Of a stretch of 64,000 bases of DNA, positions 52,874-63,100 are shown in pieces. How positions within the stretch are numbered: the first letter of the stretch is position 1; every line of letters begins with the position of its first letter. This DNA comes from Leptospira ryugenii. GTDB lineage: Bacteria; Spirochaetota; Leptospiria; Leptospirales; Leptospiraceae. The stretch spans positions 248,001 through 312,000 of the forward strand of contig NZ_BFBB01000004.1 of the NCBI RefSeq assembly GCF_003114855.1, read 5' to 3'. The position numbers were made by a program, and so were the translations under genes. A model generated the notes under the pieces. The model made no database searches. It worked only from the letters and a program-made list of their open reading frames with translations, and had not been told where the DNA came from.

Positions 52874-54016
52874 ATGGAATCCTTTCGTCTGATTGATTTT
52901 TCTATCTTGGGGTTTGGTGGTATTTTTTGCCTCATTTGGGCAGCTGGACTGTCCCTTCAACAAAAGAGCAAACACAGATGGATAGCTGTCTATTTTGTCT
53001 CAGTCTCGGGGATTCGTCTACTTTGGGAGGCCTTTGCACTCTCAGGCTTTGCCCACCATTCACCTAACCTATATGCGACGCCCATCCCACTGCTTTATTT
53101 GATAGGACCATCGCTCCACTTTTACTATGAAAGGCTATTGGGAAACGAAAACTCATCCCTAGATCTAATTCATTTCATTCCTATAAGCATAGGCACTCTT
53201 CCACTGTTTTACTGGTATGGATTGGACATTCAGACAAAAGAAGTCTGGATGAATAGTGTCTTACAAGGCCAAGGCTCTCCATACGACTGGTGTTTGCGGA
53301 TTTGGGTTCTTGGGCCAAAGGTGAGCATCCTTGTGTATTCCAGTTTGGTTCTATTTCGCAAGTCTTCTGCAGGCACTATGGCCCTTCGCTACATGCCGAA
53401 AAACTTACAACGTTTCTCCCTCCTCCTCCTTATATATATTTTTATGATGATCGCAGTCGATATCACAGGTTATGTGGTCGGTCTAAGGTCACTCTTTACC
53501 TACAGTGCCTGGTCCCATACCTTTGCAGCAGTATGCGTATACTTATACTCTAAGGCCAATCCTTCTGTCTTACTAGAGATTTCCGATGCTTTCCAAAAAG
53601 TTAGGTATTCCCAATCCAAATTGGTAGGACTCGATTTAGCTTTAGCCCAAACTCAATTGCACAGTCTGATGATCAGGGACGCATTGTACGAACGTGAGGA
53701 TCTCCGATTGCCTAGTTTAGCAGAAAAATTGAAACTTAGTCCACACCAACTTTCAGAACTAATCAACGTCCACTACCAAATGAGTTTCAACCAATACCTG
53801 AATGTGCACAGAATTTTGGTTGCATGCGAACTCCTACTCAAAAGAGATAAAACCATCCTAACCATTGCCTATGAAGTAGGTTTCAATTCAAAATCCGCCT
53901 TCAATAGAGCCTTCAAATTGTTGATGGGAAGTTCTCCGACAGAATACAAAGAAAACTCCTCTGCATTCTCAAAAGAAAAAGCTGCCTTAGCCGAAAAAAT
54001 AGAACCTAAATTATAG
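52874..54016 (+). CDS. AraC family regulator with N-terminal membrane domain
   Basis: Residues 1-225 contain about seven hydrophobic helices (for example LGFGGIFCLIWAAGLSLQ, IPLLYLIGPSLHFYYERLLG, LLLIYIFMMIAVDITGYVVG). The C-terminal AraC domain reads LRLPSLAEKLKLSPHQLSEL, INVHYQMSFNQYLNVHRILV, then TILTIAYEVGFNSKSAFNRA and FKLLMGSSPTEYK. Such membrane-bound AraC proteins sense signals at the membrane and bind DNA directly. A short membrane-protein gene follows at 73 bp, and the hydroxylase operon lies beyond; either could be its target. Confidence 0.88.
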   Translation: MESFRLIDFSILGFGGIFCLIWAAGLSLQQKSKHRWIAVYFVSVSGIRLLWEAFALSGFAHHSPNLYATPIPLLYLIGPSLHFYYERLLGNENSSLDLIHFIPISIGTLPLFYWYGLDIQTKEVWMNSVLQGQGSPYDWCLRIWVLGPKVSILVYSSLVLFRKSSAGTMALRYMPKNLQRFSLLLLIYIFMMIAVDITGYVVGLRSLFTYSAWSHTFAAVCVYLYSKANPSVLLEISDAFQKVRYSQSKLVGLDLALAQTQLHSLMIRDALYEREDLRLPSLAEKLKLSPHQLSELINVHYQMSFNQYLNVHRILVACELLLKRDKTILTIAYEVGFNSKSAFNRAFKLLMGSSPTEYKENSSAFSKEKAALAEKIEPKL

Positions 54017-54088
54017 AATAGGTCGAGCGAAGTATACCTAAAGGCTAAAATCAAAAAACAAACATCAGTTCAATATTAGGAGAAAACA

Positions 54089-54526
54089 ATGGACGCTTTA
54101 AAATTATGCTATGTATTTGGTGGGAGTTTTTTTTTGGTCGGCTTGCTATGTGGGATCTGGAAGTACTATGGAATCCTAAAATCCAAAGATGCTGTGGCCC
54201 CAGAATATGTAAGTGTTCTGCATAGAGCATCCCTTCTCTACAGCTTTGCTTGCATTCTACTTTCTAAGTTCGTTGAACTTAGCAGCTTCTCAGAAGAGGT
54301 AAACTTTTACGCGGCTTTCTCTGCGATGGTATTCTTTGCCTTCGCTCAATCCACTTACTTTCTGCACGCTGTCCTAAAAGATACGGACAACCAATTCCAA
54401 AAGCCGTATCGAATTGGCTCTTGGTTGCACCCCGCCATCTTGACACATGGGTCCATGGTCCTACTCATTCTGGGAGAAGTGGGAGGCTTTGCTGTTCTCT
54501 TTTGGGGTTTCCTCCGCACACTCTAA
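54089..54526 (+). CDS. Four-helix membrane protein of unknown function
   Basis: The 145-residue protein has four hydrophobic stretches (YVFGGSFFLVGLLCGIWKYY, HRASLLYSFACILLSKFVEL, FYAAFSAMVFFAFAQSTYFL, and ILTHGSMVLLILGEVGGFAV). AGGAGAAAACA before the ATG is a good ribosome site. Histidines occur in helices 2, 3 and 4. No family is recognised. It follows the membrane-bound AraC gene on the same strand and is ended by a hairpin, so the two are probably one unit. Confidence 0.7.
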   Translation: MDALKLCYVFGGSFFLVGLLCGIWKYYGILKSKDAVAPEYVSVLHRASLLYSFACILLSKFVELSSFSEEVNFYAAFSAMVFFAFAQSTYFLHAVLKDTDNQFQKPYRIGSWLHPAILTHGSMVLLILGEVGGFAVLFWGFLRTL

Positions 54527-54551
54527 GCACCTCCTGAGCATCCCGCGCTCA

Positions 54552-54573
54552 ACCCCTGGACTGCCCCAGGGGT
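54552..54573 (+). terminator. Hairpin after the four-helix membrane protein gene
   Basis: ACCCCTGG pairs perfectly with CCAGGGGT around ACTGCC, 26 bp after the stop at 54526. It is GC-rich and stable; the following CTTCCTCTCT is pyrimidine-rich but not a U-run, so termination is probable only. Confidence 0.6.
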
Positions 54574-54606
54574 CTTCCTCTCTATGCAGTCCTCTGGCAA
54601 GAATTG

Positions 54607-54645
54607 ATTCGGAAGCCTGCGTCTCTCCAGAGAGGCAAACCGAAT
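54607..54645. other. Long imperfect hairpin ahead of the hydroxylase operon
   Basis: ATTCGG (54607-54612) pairs with CCGAAT (54640-54645), GCCT with AGGC, and an inner CTCT with AGAG closes the loop. The structure lies about 70 bp upstream of the apparent -35 for the hydroxylase gene. It could be a second terminator stem or a binding site; no U-run follows. Confidence 0.4.
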
Positions 54646-54715
54646 TAGGGATTTGGTGAATCGAGACGATTCCCCGTTCCGCCCAAAGCTACAAAAAAAA
54701 CATGAATTAAATTGT

Positions 54716-54745
54716 TTGACATTCATTTGCCTAGATTTATTTATA
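54716..54745 (+). promoter_or_regulatory. Probable promoter of the hydroxylase-lipoprotein operon
   Basis: TTGACA (54716-54721) is followed after 17-18 bp by TTTATT or TTTATA (54739-54745), giving a sigma-70-like promoter about 85-90 bp before the ATG at 54833. The leader between has no obvious operator. Confidence 0.55.
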
Positions 54746-54832
54746 GCGAACGTGCGATATAAATCAGGGAGCGGGTGCATCCCCTTCTCCCTGGCCATAT
54801 CGGTTCGAAGTGAATGTAAACAGGAGTCATCT

Positions 54833-57082
54833 ATGTTCCTAACTGATAGAATCGGCCTGCCCAAGGCCAAAAAAGCCCCAAGGTCCCAAACAAACGGCGA
54901 GACCAAACGAATCACCATCAACGGAGCTGAAATCGAAAGCCAGGCTGGCGAAAGTATCTTGAGTGCTGCCCTTAGACAAGGGATCAATTTTCCCCATAGC
55001 TGCCGTGTCGGAGGTTGTGCAACCTGTAAGTGTAAATTGGAAGATGGCAAAGTTAAGGAATTAACCGAAACAGGTTACCTATTGTCTGATGAAGAGCTCG
55101 ACCAAGGATACATCCTCGCATGCCAGAGCATTCCACAATCTGATGTCAAGATCCAAGTTGAAAATAAAGAAACATATACTGGACATGTCCTCCAACAAAA
55201 AATTCTAACGCATGATATTTGTGAACTTACAGTTCAACTAAACCGCGCAGTGGAATACAAAGCTGGGCAATATGTATCCTTATCCATTGAAGGAATGGAT
55301 GCAGAAAGAAATTATTCCATTGCGAATGCGCCAGACCGAAAAGGAATCGTTCGATTTATCATCCGCAAAGTTCCCAATGGTAAACTTTCAAATTACATCT
55401 TTGATCATAATCTTTCCGGCAAAGCAGTTAAGGTAACAGGTGCATTTGGGAATTTCTATCTAAGGGAAAGCAAAAAACCTATCCTCATGATCGCTGGTGG
55501 CAGTGGGCTAGCTCCCATTCTCGCAATGATTGAGCAAGGAATCCTGAATGGTATCAAAAGACCATTAACAGTTCTATTTGGAGCTAGACGAAGAGAAGAT
55601 TTATACAAAGTAACAGAACTACAAAAGATCCAAAAAGTTTGGAAAGGGAAATTCAACTTTGTACCTGTACTCTCAGAAGAGCCAAACGGTAGTTCGTGGA
55701 AAGGTGAAAGAGGTCTTGTCACTGCAAAAATCAAAGAACACCTCTCCAAGTCTACGGAAGCTTATCTTTGTGGACCACCTCCTATGGTAGATGCTGCATC
55801 AAAGGAATTAGTCCAAAATGGAATCAGCAAAGAGAACATCTTTGCAGACCGATTTACAACAATTGATCATTCGTTGAGTTTGAACATTGACGACAAAGAC
55901 TCTCGAAGAAAAGCAAACTATCTGGACTACCTCAAATTCTTTTTATTTCATGCAGTAGGACTTACCTCCATCGTGAGTTTGCTAATGGGAGGAACCTATA
56001 CAACTATAGGTTTGTTCTCATTACTATTCTTCTACATCGTTGGAGATGCGATTTCAGGCGATGATAAAAGTACGCCTAGTTATGCCAAGCCTCAAGTCCT
56101 CACACTCCAACTCTGGATGGCCTTACCTATACTTTCCTTTATCTTCTTTTGTTCTGCTTGGTCTGTAAGCCCGGTAGATACATTTGGATTTGGATCATTG
56201 CTCACAAAAGTATTTGGGTATGATTTTAATTTGGCAAAAGAAAACACGAGTTTATGGCAACATTTTTATGGAGTTGTATTGACTGGTTTGATGATTGGTC
56301 TTGTTGGAACCATCACTGCACATGAATTAACCCATAGAACTTGGGATAAGATCTCAATGCTCATTGGTCGTTGGTTATTGGCATTTAGTTTCGATACCAT
56401 TTTCTCCATTGAACACGTGTATGGTCACCATAGATATGTTTCCACCACAGAAGATCCCGCGACCGCACCAAGAGGTAGAAATGTTTACTTTCATATCTTT
56501 GCCTCAACCATCAAAGGAAATATCAGTGCCTGGGAAATTGAAGTAAAACGTTTGAAACGAAAAGATTTAGGAATCTTTTCCTACCACAATGCATTCATTC
56601 GGGGCCATTTAATGAGCCTTAGCTTAGTAGCCATTGCGTATTTAATCGGGGGTATTCCAGGGATGTGCTTCTTTATCGCGGCTGGTTTATTTGGAAAAGC
56701 ATTGCTCGAAATCGTAAACTATATGGAACACTATGGTATGGTTCGACTGCCTGAAGAGCCTGTTCAACCACGTCACTCCTGGAACACAAACAAAAGAATT
56801 AGCTCTTGGACCATGTTCAACCTAACACGACACTCACATCACCATGCGCAAGGGGAAGTTCCTTACCAAGATTTGAGACCATATCCAAATGCACCAATGA
56901 TGATCAGTGGATATCTAACTACAATTGTTGTCGCTTTGATACCTCCTGTTTGGCACTATCTGATGACTCCCAAGGTTCTAGAATGGGATCGCAAGTTTGC
57001 AAGTCCTGAAGAATTGGAACTTGCAAGAATTGCCAACGAAAAAAGTGGAATACCAGCCTTACTAGAATCTAACAAACATTAA
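54833..57082 (+). CDS. Self-sufficient alkane hydroxylase: ferredoxin-reductase-AlkB fusion
   Basis: I start at ATG 54833 with CAGGAG 7 bases upstream (749 residues). Residues 25-112 form a plant-type 2Fe-2S ferredoxin with C57, C62, C65 and C97. Residues 115-345 form a ferredoxin-reductase domain with RNYSIANAP for FAD, GGSGLAP for NAD(P)H and CGPPPM near the end. Residues 365-715 form an AlkB-type membrane hydroxylase with about six helices and the histidine boxes HELTH (497-501), EHVYGHH (527-533), NYMEHYG (629-635) and RHSHHH (666-671). It should hydroxylate a terminal methyl of an alkane or fatty chain using NAD(P)H and O2 without separate electron carriers. Two lipoprotein genes follow at once. 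Confidence 0.95.
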   Translation: MFLTDRIGLPKAKKAPRSQTNGETKRITINGAEIESQAGESILSAALRQGINFPHSCRVGGCATCKCKLEDGKVKELTETGYLLSDEELDQGYILACQSIPQSDVKIQVENKETYTGHVLQQKILTHDICELTVQLNRAVEYKAGQYVSLSIEGMDAERNYSIANAPDRKGIVRFIIRKVPNGKLSNYIFDHNLSGKAVKVTGAFGNFYLRESKKPILMIAGGSGLAPILAMIEQGILNGIKRPLTVLFGARRREDLYKVTELQKIQKVWKGKFNFVPVLSEEPNGSSWKGERGLVTAKIKEHLSKSTEAYLCGPPPMVDAASKELVQNGISKENIFADRFTTIDHSLSLNIDDKDSRRKANYLDYLKFFLFHAVGLTSIVSLLMGGTYTTIGLFSLLFFYIVGDAISGDDKSTPSYAKPQVLTLQLWMALPILSFIFFCSAWSVSPVDTFGFGSLLTKVFGYDFNLAKENTSLWQHFYGVVLTGLMIGLVGTITAHELTHRTWDKISMLIGRWLLAFSFDTIFSIEHVYGHHRYVSTTEDPATAPRGRNVYFHIFASTIKGNISAWEIEVKRLKRKDLGIFSYHNAFIRGHLMSLSLVAIAYLIGGIPGMCFFIAAGLFGKALLEIVNYMEHYGMVRLPEEPVQPRHSWNTNKRISSWTMFNLTRHSHHHAQGEVPYQDLRPYPNAPMMISGYLTTIVVALIPPVWHYLMTPKVLEWDRKFASPEELELARIANEKSGIPALLESNKH

Positions 57083-57087
57083 TTTGT

Positions 57088-60000
57088 ATGGATAGAAAGA
57101 AGATGGTAAGAACTTGTGTGATGGCCGTTTTAGTGTTCATCACATTACAGTGCAAGAACGGCAAATCAACTAATGTTGGATCTGAGTTCAGTGCGGTTTT
57201 GTCTTCAGGCTCAAACCCTGTAGACAGCCGCCAAACCCCAGTCGATCCAATCAGTTTTGCGCCAAACCTTCCCACAGCGGTAGGATTTGGAAGTTCTGGG
57301 CCTGAAGTTCGTTTCCTCTTCCTTACCAATAGTGTGGATCGATATAAACCACTAGAATTCGAATTTTCAGAGGCTATGGATCCAGTTTCGGTCTCCAATG
57401 CTCTCACGATTAAAAATATCACAACGGATACTGTTCTTTCCAATTTCAGTCTTCGTTGGACAAGTCCAGTCAATCTCTCCATCAGGTTTGGCGAAGAGCT
57501 CAACTCCGACCAATTGTATGAAGTAGAGATCAGTTCTATTGCCAGAAATGCCAACTTGAATGCTTCTCTTCTCGTCTTTCGCCAATCCTTTCGTACAGAG
57601 AAAGCCATTCAGATTTCCCGAAGTCTGCTTGTAAATACAACTCAAATGTTTCCCATTGGAACCAACAAAGGTATAGTCTTAAACAAAAATACAACGACGA
57701 GTCTTCGACTGAATATTGCGGTCAATCATCCAGAGGTTACTAAAGAAATCCTACTTTGTAAGCTTGGCCTATTGGATTCATCAAATCCACTAGCGGTTGT
57801 TTGCTCCTCAATGGTTGCGACAGGGGTAAAACTATGTAGTGGTGATTGTACAGCAAGTCTCAGTTTTGATTTACTCAACTCATCTATCCTTCCACCAAAT
57901 ATTGGAAGTAACCTTTACTTTATCCGAGTTGAGACCCTAGCAGGAAGTTTTAGTTATTTTAGTGTCAACTTTCAATATGGAGAATTAGCAGCAGACCCAA
58001 ATAGCAAGTTACCAAAAATCGCAAATTTGATGATTGGCCAAGACTCTGGTATTGGTGCTATATCTGAACTCATCACTCGGTTTGCAAAAGGGAATTTCAA
58101 ATTATATGATACCCTAAGTTCTTCCGATAAATCGCTAAACCAATTCATCAACAAAAAATCAAATCATTTCCCAGGTGGAAATTGTATCCCTTGGCCTTCA
58201 GCTAAATTAGCGAGCGCACCTTCACCCAATAAAATTGATTATCTATCGACCATTGGGCCTTTTTGTGGCATTGAAGTAACTGGAACTATATTTGAAAGCA
58301 ATGCCTATCCTGATGTTAACTATAGAGCCAAGGCAGACATTTACATTACCAGTTTAACGATCGATGAATCCAGTTTTCCATCAGGAGATACAAACTTAAA
58401 CTTCCAATTTGATATCAAGAATGGAATATTTGATATCAATATTCTTGGAAAAAAACTACGCGGAAAGTTTTCGATTGTATTGAAAGTTGAAGAGATAGAA
58501 TTCTTTGACTATTTGCTCGCAAACACCTTGGTATACTATGGCCAATCAATTCCGGGCACCGACGGAGATGAAGTCAGCTTTGCATACAATGAAGACCCAC
58601 CAGTTGAAGTAGCCAGAAGAGCCTTTGTGCGATCCCTACTCCAAGTGAACGCACAAGGTAAACTAAATCTTACCGTTCAACCTTATTCATTTCCTTCTAA
58701 TTTCCAATCCAATATAGACTGCCTGAGTCTTCCGAGTACTGTCTCTCCCTCCTATGTGTTTGCTTGCAATCCCTTTGCGAGCGATTGGGCAAATCATATT
58801 CAAGTGAACCAAGTTACAGGTACGGGAGCCGTGGCCGCTATTGTAGCAGATGTTATCAATCAACAAATCCCTAGCTTGAAAAATAAAATCGTACAGAATG
58901 TACTTAAGGATGTAACTGAGAGAGTCACTCCGGAGATTTTGAACAACATCCTTGGACAATTGGATTCGGGTATTTTGATTGGTTTACCTGACTATTTGCC
59001 AAAGCCATTAAACCAGGTTGTACTAAAACTCAATGCAAATTTAGAACAAGACACAGCTGCCAAACAAGATGGAACAAACTTTGGTTTAGAAGGGAGTTTA
59101 AATGCTTCCTTGGTCACTTGCGTGAAAGATTCCTTGAACAGATGTCCATGGGATGTCGGATACACTAGGCCATCCTTTCCCGTCTCTCCTTATGGAACAC
59201 AATCTTATATCAGAACAAAATCTAATCTATCCTTCAGCTCCAATCTAGCCAATACGAGTGCCAATCCCGGAGTATTGTTAAAGCTACACCCTGATCTAAT
59301 CAACCAAGCTCTTTACCATTTATGGTGGAACGGAGGATTCAACTTTGAAATTGATAAACCCTTTATCGAGAGTATCAACCAGTTTGCAGGTTCTTCTTCC
59401 TTACTGAATTTGACAACTTCACTTCTAAAGGCTGATCCCATTGTTACCATCTTTGCACCAGGACAGAACAATGTAAAAACTGCTAATGGTGCCATCTATC
59501 CCAATGATGATATCGTACTTTCATTGCAGCCAGTACACCCAATTTACTTAGAAAAAGGTGAACTTTCTGGCAATGCAACACTTGAACAAACAAAACTAAA
59601 AATTAGTTTTGCCGATTTAGAAATTACGATACGAGGGAAACGATCAGATAGCCAAAGACCAAATTGCCCATCCCTGGAATGTAAAGATGGCAACCTCTAT
59701 ACCATTGCCAAGGTCAGGATCAGCTTAAAATCAAATGCAAATCTCAGTTTTGGGAAGTATGCCTTACCCAATTGTGTTGGTACGTGCACATTTTCTAGTT
59801 CAATCCTTGCCTCCATAGGAAATCCAAGTTTGCGAATCGTAACAAGCAAAGATATCGGGGAATTATTTTATTTAATTGAACCATTAGAAGGACAGGTCAA
59901 TAATCCACTCGCTCTCAGACCATCGGGTATCAAAGAAATTGTAAACCCTCTCGTAAAATCGCTCATCGTTCCTCTTTTGAATAATATCACAAGAGATATC

Positions 60001-60141
60001 CCATTACCAAAATTGCGTGCCTGTGGAATGGAACTGTATGACTTAGAAACCTTGCCCATCCCTGGCAACGAAAGTGAAACCTACGTACTCTTACATGCAA
60101 AGGTGCAGAATATTCTTTTCACAGGGAGCTGCCGATTATGA
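57088..60141 (+). CDS. Large lipoprotein with Ig-like and TULIP-like lipid-binding module
   Basis: The signal peptide ends VLVFITLQC. Residues about 65-170 form a Big_5-like Ig domain (PLEFEFSEAMDPVSVSNALT). From about residue 300 there is a large beta-rich module with IGPFCGIEVTG, GKKLRGKFSIVLKVE, a helix-rich centre (VADVINQQIPSLKNKIVQNV) and LHPDLINQALYHLWWNGGFN at about 733-752. The L-x-x-x-x-L-N-x-x-L-x-x-[LF]-[WY]-x-x-G pattern and helix placement resemble TULIP (BPI-like) lipid-binding domains; this is a prediction. It starts 6 bp after the AlkB fusion gene and its stop overlaps the next start (ATGA). Confidence 0.85.
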   Translation: MDRKKMVRTCVMAVLVFITLQCKNGKSTNVGSEFSAVLSSGSNPVDSRQTPVDPISFAPNLPTAVGFGSSGPEVRFLFLTNSVDRYKPLEFEFSEAMDPVSVSNALTIKNITTDTVLSNFSLRWTSPVNLSIRFGEELNSDQLYEVEISSIARNANLNASLLVFRQSFRTEKAIQISRSLLVNTTQMFPIGTNKGIVLNKNTTTSLRLNIAVNHPEVTKEILLCKLGLLDSSNPLAVVCSSMVATGVKLCSGDCTASLSFDLLNSSILPPNIGSNLYFIRVETLAGSFSYFSVNFQYGELAADPNSKLPKIANLMIGQDSGIGAISELITRFAKGNFKLYDTLSSSDKSLNQFINKKSNHFPGGNCIPWPSAKLASAPSPNKIDYLSTIGPFCGIEVTGTIFESNAYPDVNYRAKADIYITSLTIDESSFPSGDTNLNFQFDIKNGIFDINILGKKLRGKFSIVLKVEEIEFFDYLLANTLVYYGQSIPGTDGDEVSFAYNEDPPVEVARRAFVRSLLQVNAQGKLNLTVQPYSFPSNFQSNIDCLSLPSTVSPSYVFACNPFASDWANHIQVNQVTGTGAVAAIVADVINQQIPSLKNKIVQNVLKDVTERVTPEILNNILGQLDSGILIGLPDYLPKPLNQVVLKLNANLEQDTAAKQDGTNFGLEGSLNASLVTCVKDSLNRCPWDVGYTRPSFPVSPYGTQSYIRTKSNLSFSSNLANTSANPGVLLKLHPDLINQALYHLWWNGGFNFEIDKPFIESINQFAGSSSLLNLTTSLLKADPIVTIFAPGQNNVKTANGAIYPNDDIVLSLQPVHPIYLEKGELSGNATLEQTKLKISFADLEITIRGKRSDSQRPNCPSLECKDGNLYTIAKVRISLKSNANLSFGKYALPNCVGTCTFSSSILASIGNPSLRIVTSKDIGELFYLIEPLEGQVNNPLALRPSGIKEIVNPLVKSLIVPLLNNITRDIPLPKLRACGMELYDLETLPIPGNESETYVLLHAKVQNILFTGSCRL

Positions 60142-63100
60142 AACGAGTATTTGTCCTTTTCCTCTCACTCACGATTTACTGCAGTGGATCACCTGGCGAA
60201 AAAAATCAAATCGCTGGTTTATTTGAATCTTTATTTGTAAGTAGTTCGAATCAATCTAGCACCGTCGGTGTATCCTCTGATTTCTCAAATGTCACCCCAC
60301 CTAATGCCACTGATGTTGTGATTGCGGCAAATACATCTTCTTTACCAAGTCTCACCCCAAACCTAGATTTGAGTTTTATTTCTGCACCAGGTGGTGTTCC
60401 CAGTTTGGTACGAGAAATGAAATTAGAAATAGATGGCAATGAATACACGAATGCTGCAATCTTTCACTTTGCAGAGAAAGCCATAGGAACAAACGAGAGG
60501 AAACTTGCAAAAATCAAAAATATGGGAACGGATACAATTACTATCGTATCTGCGGAAGTGATATCTCCATCCAATCAATTTAAATTTATTAATTTAGGTG
60601 CCTATTCTGGATCCTCCTCAAGAACGATTGCTCCAAACCAATCTCTTGAATTCGAAATAGAATTTCTCCCAACAGAATCCGGAGTTAAGATTGGAAGCTT
60701 ACGCATCCTTTCCGATGATCCAAATCTACCCGAAAAGATTCTGGAGTTGAAAGGAACAGGTGCTGTCGCTCCAAGTGCCATTGTGATGAAACAAGCAAAC
60801 GTTGTATCTAGATTTGATTCAATCGTGATTGAGTTTTCTCATTCTATGGACCGAGATACAATTTGTCCTGCAAATGAACCTTCCAATTTTTTCCCAAACA
60901 ACCAAAATAATATTCGGATCTCCAAGGATCTAAATGTCCCTTCACTCTCAATTTCTGGGAATTGTTATTGGAATACATTCAGACAATTGGTAATCGATCC
61001 AATAGAATCTCTAGAGCCAAACACCCGTTACTATATACAGATTCCAGGTGGAAAATTATTCGGCTCAAATACTGAACTTTATTGTTTGCGTAGACTTGAT
61101 GAATCTCCCTGCTCAAACCAGAAATTGATTGCTGATTTTCGGACAGAACCAGCATTTCTTTTCAATGTTTCAATTCAGCCTAACTTAGCAATCCACCCTT
61201 CTCCCAATGGAAAAGCAGCGATTGTGAATAAAAACATCGTACCTCAAGTGATCATCCAAAGCTCAGTCTCTGATCTGGCCGATGCGGACTCGATCAAAGT
61301 AAAGAAATTGATAAACCCTCCAAGCAGTGCATCTGTTCCCTGGTCTGCAAACTTAAACCTTAGCACATTAACAGATACCACACTAAGGCCTACAGACGGT
61401 GCCAACACATACTACTTGGAGATCAAGAAAGATGCCAAATTCTATTACCGAGTTTTTGGATTCCACTATGGCAATACAGCAACAAATCCAAATGAACCAA
61501 TTCCATCTACAGCCAGAATCAATATTGGAAATGGCAACAATGGGATCAATGTTCTAGGAAGACTTTTGGAAAGGCTGTTCAAATCCAATGGGAATATGGA
61601 TTCATTTACTGATAACTTTAGAATTGGCGGAAAGACATTCAGTGATCCAATAATAGAATTTACTGGGACAACCGAAAATAATTGCGCTCGAATAAAACCT
61701 AGTTCTTTAGTAGGAATTCGAGAAGGCCATATATTGCGCGGAGTTTCATTACCACCTAACACATTTGTTAGATCTATTATTCAAACAGGTTCTTTGCCTG
61801 CTGGAGATGGCTGTCCAAACAATAGCACATTCAATTCAGCACCATTATTGCAGTTGAGTCGTGCAGCAAACGATGGATTTGGTGATACAAATTCAAATCT
61901 TAAAATTACGGCGGGACCTGATATCGGTAAGGTAGTTTCTCTTACTAATGGCTCAAATCTTATCAATTTTGATAATACCACAGACCTTTATCCTGGAATT
62001 TTTATCAACCATCCAAATCTTCCAGCAGACACAACCCTCTTAAGCCAACAAACAGCGAATAGTTGGACAATGTCCAATAATAGCAATGCAACGATAACCA
62101 ATACAACGGCGGTCTTAGGGAGAACCTTTATGCAGAATCCCAAGAGAACTGGAACTGTATTAACGGGTACAGACGCCTTAGGACAATCCTGCCTTTCCAA
62201 TCCAAATGATTTTGGTGTTAGCAAAGAGTTAAACCATTTGTTATCCATAGGTCCCTTTTGTAGGATCAATTGGTCCTGGGGAGGGTTTATTGCCAATGGT
62301 CGATCCGATGTGTATGTCACAAACATGACGATAGAAAATAGAACAAACACATCACCTAACGATAATTTACTAGTCCAATTGACACCTGCCTCGGGATCTA
62401 GTTCGGCTGGGCAAGTGAATCTCAATTTAAATGGGAAAAGACTGAGAGGAACTCTACGATTGTTTATGCATTCAGGCGGTGGTTTGGCTGGAGGATTGGC
62501 CAATGGAGCTATCTACGATGTTGATTTTGTGATGAGTCCGAGCGGTGGTTGCAATTCAGGAGCAAGTTTTCTAAACTACGACCCCTCCGTTAATTATCAC
62601 TTAGCACAAGCCTCAGCAAGCATAAACGTACCGTCCACAAATGGCTCCATAGACTTAAACATTTTAAATCCTTCTTCATGGCAAAACAATCCGAATGCTA
62701 CCGACTTTAAAGTCACAGCGTGGAATTCAGCAATTTGTGCATACAATGTAAGAACTATCAAACCAGGAACCTTTGACAGTATCATCCAAGCAGTCTTAGA
62801 ATCAGTCATCCCAGGCATACAATGGCGAGTTGTCCAAGGAGTGATAAGAGATACAATCCAGTCGGTAACACCAAATATATTAAATGCTCTTTTTTATCAG
62901 CTAAGAAAGGATACAAATGCAAATGGAATCGATATCAACCTCCCCAGCTACTTACCAACTCCATTTAACAAAACCAAGCTGAATTTAGGAGTTAACTTAA
63001 AACAAGATACCACAAATCGAATCCATGCAGACGGACTTGATTTAACGGCCGCAACGTTCGTAAACGTATGCCAAAAAATAGATTCCAATTCTACAACTTG

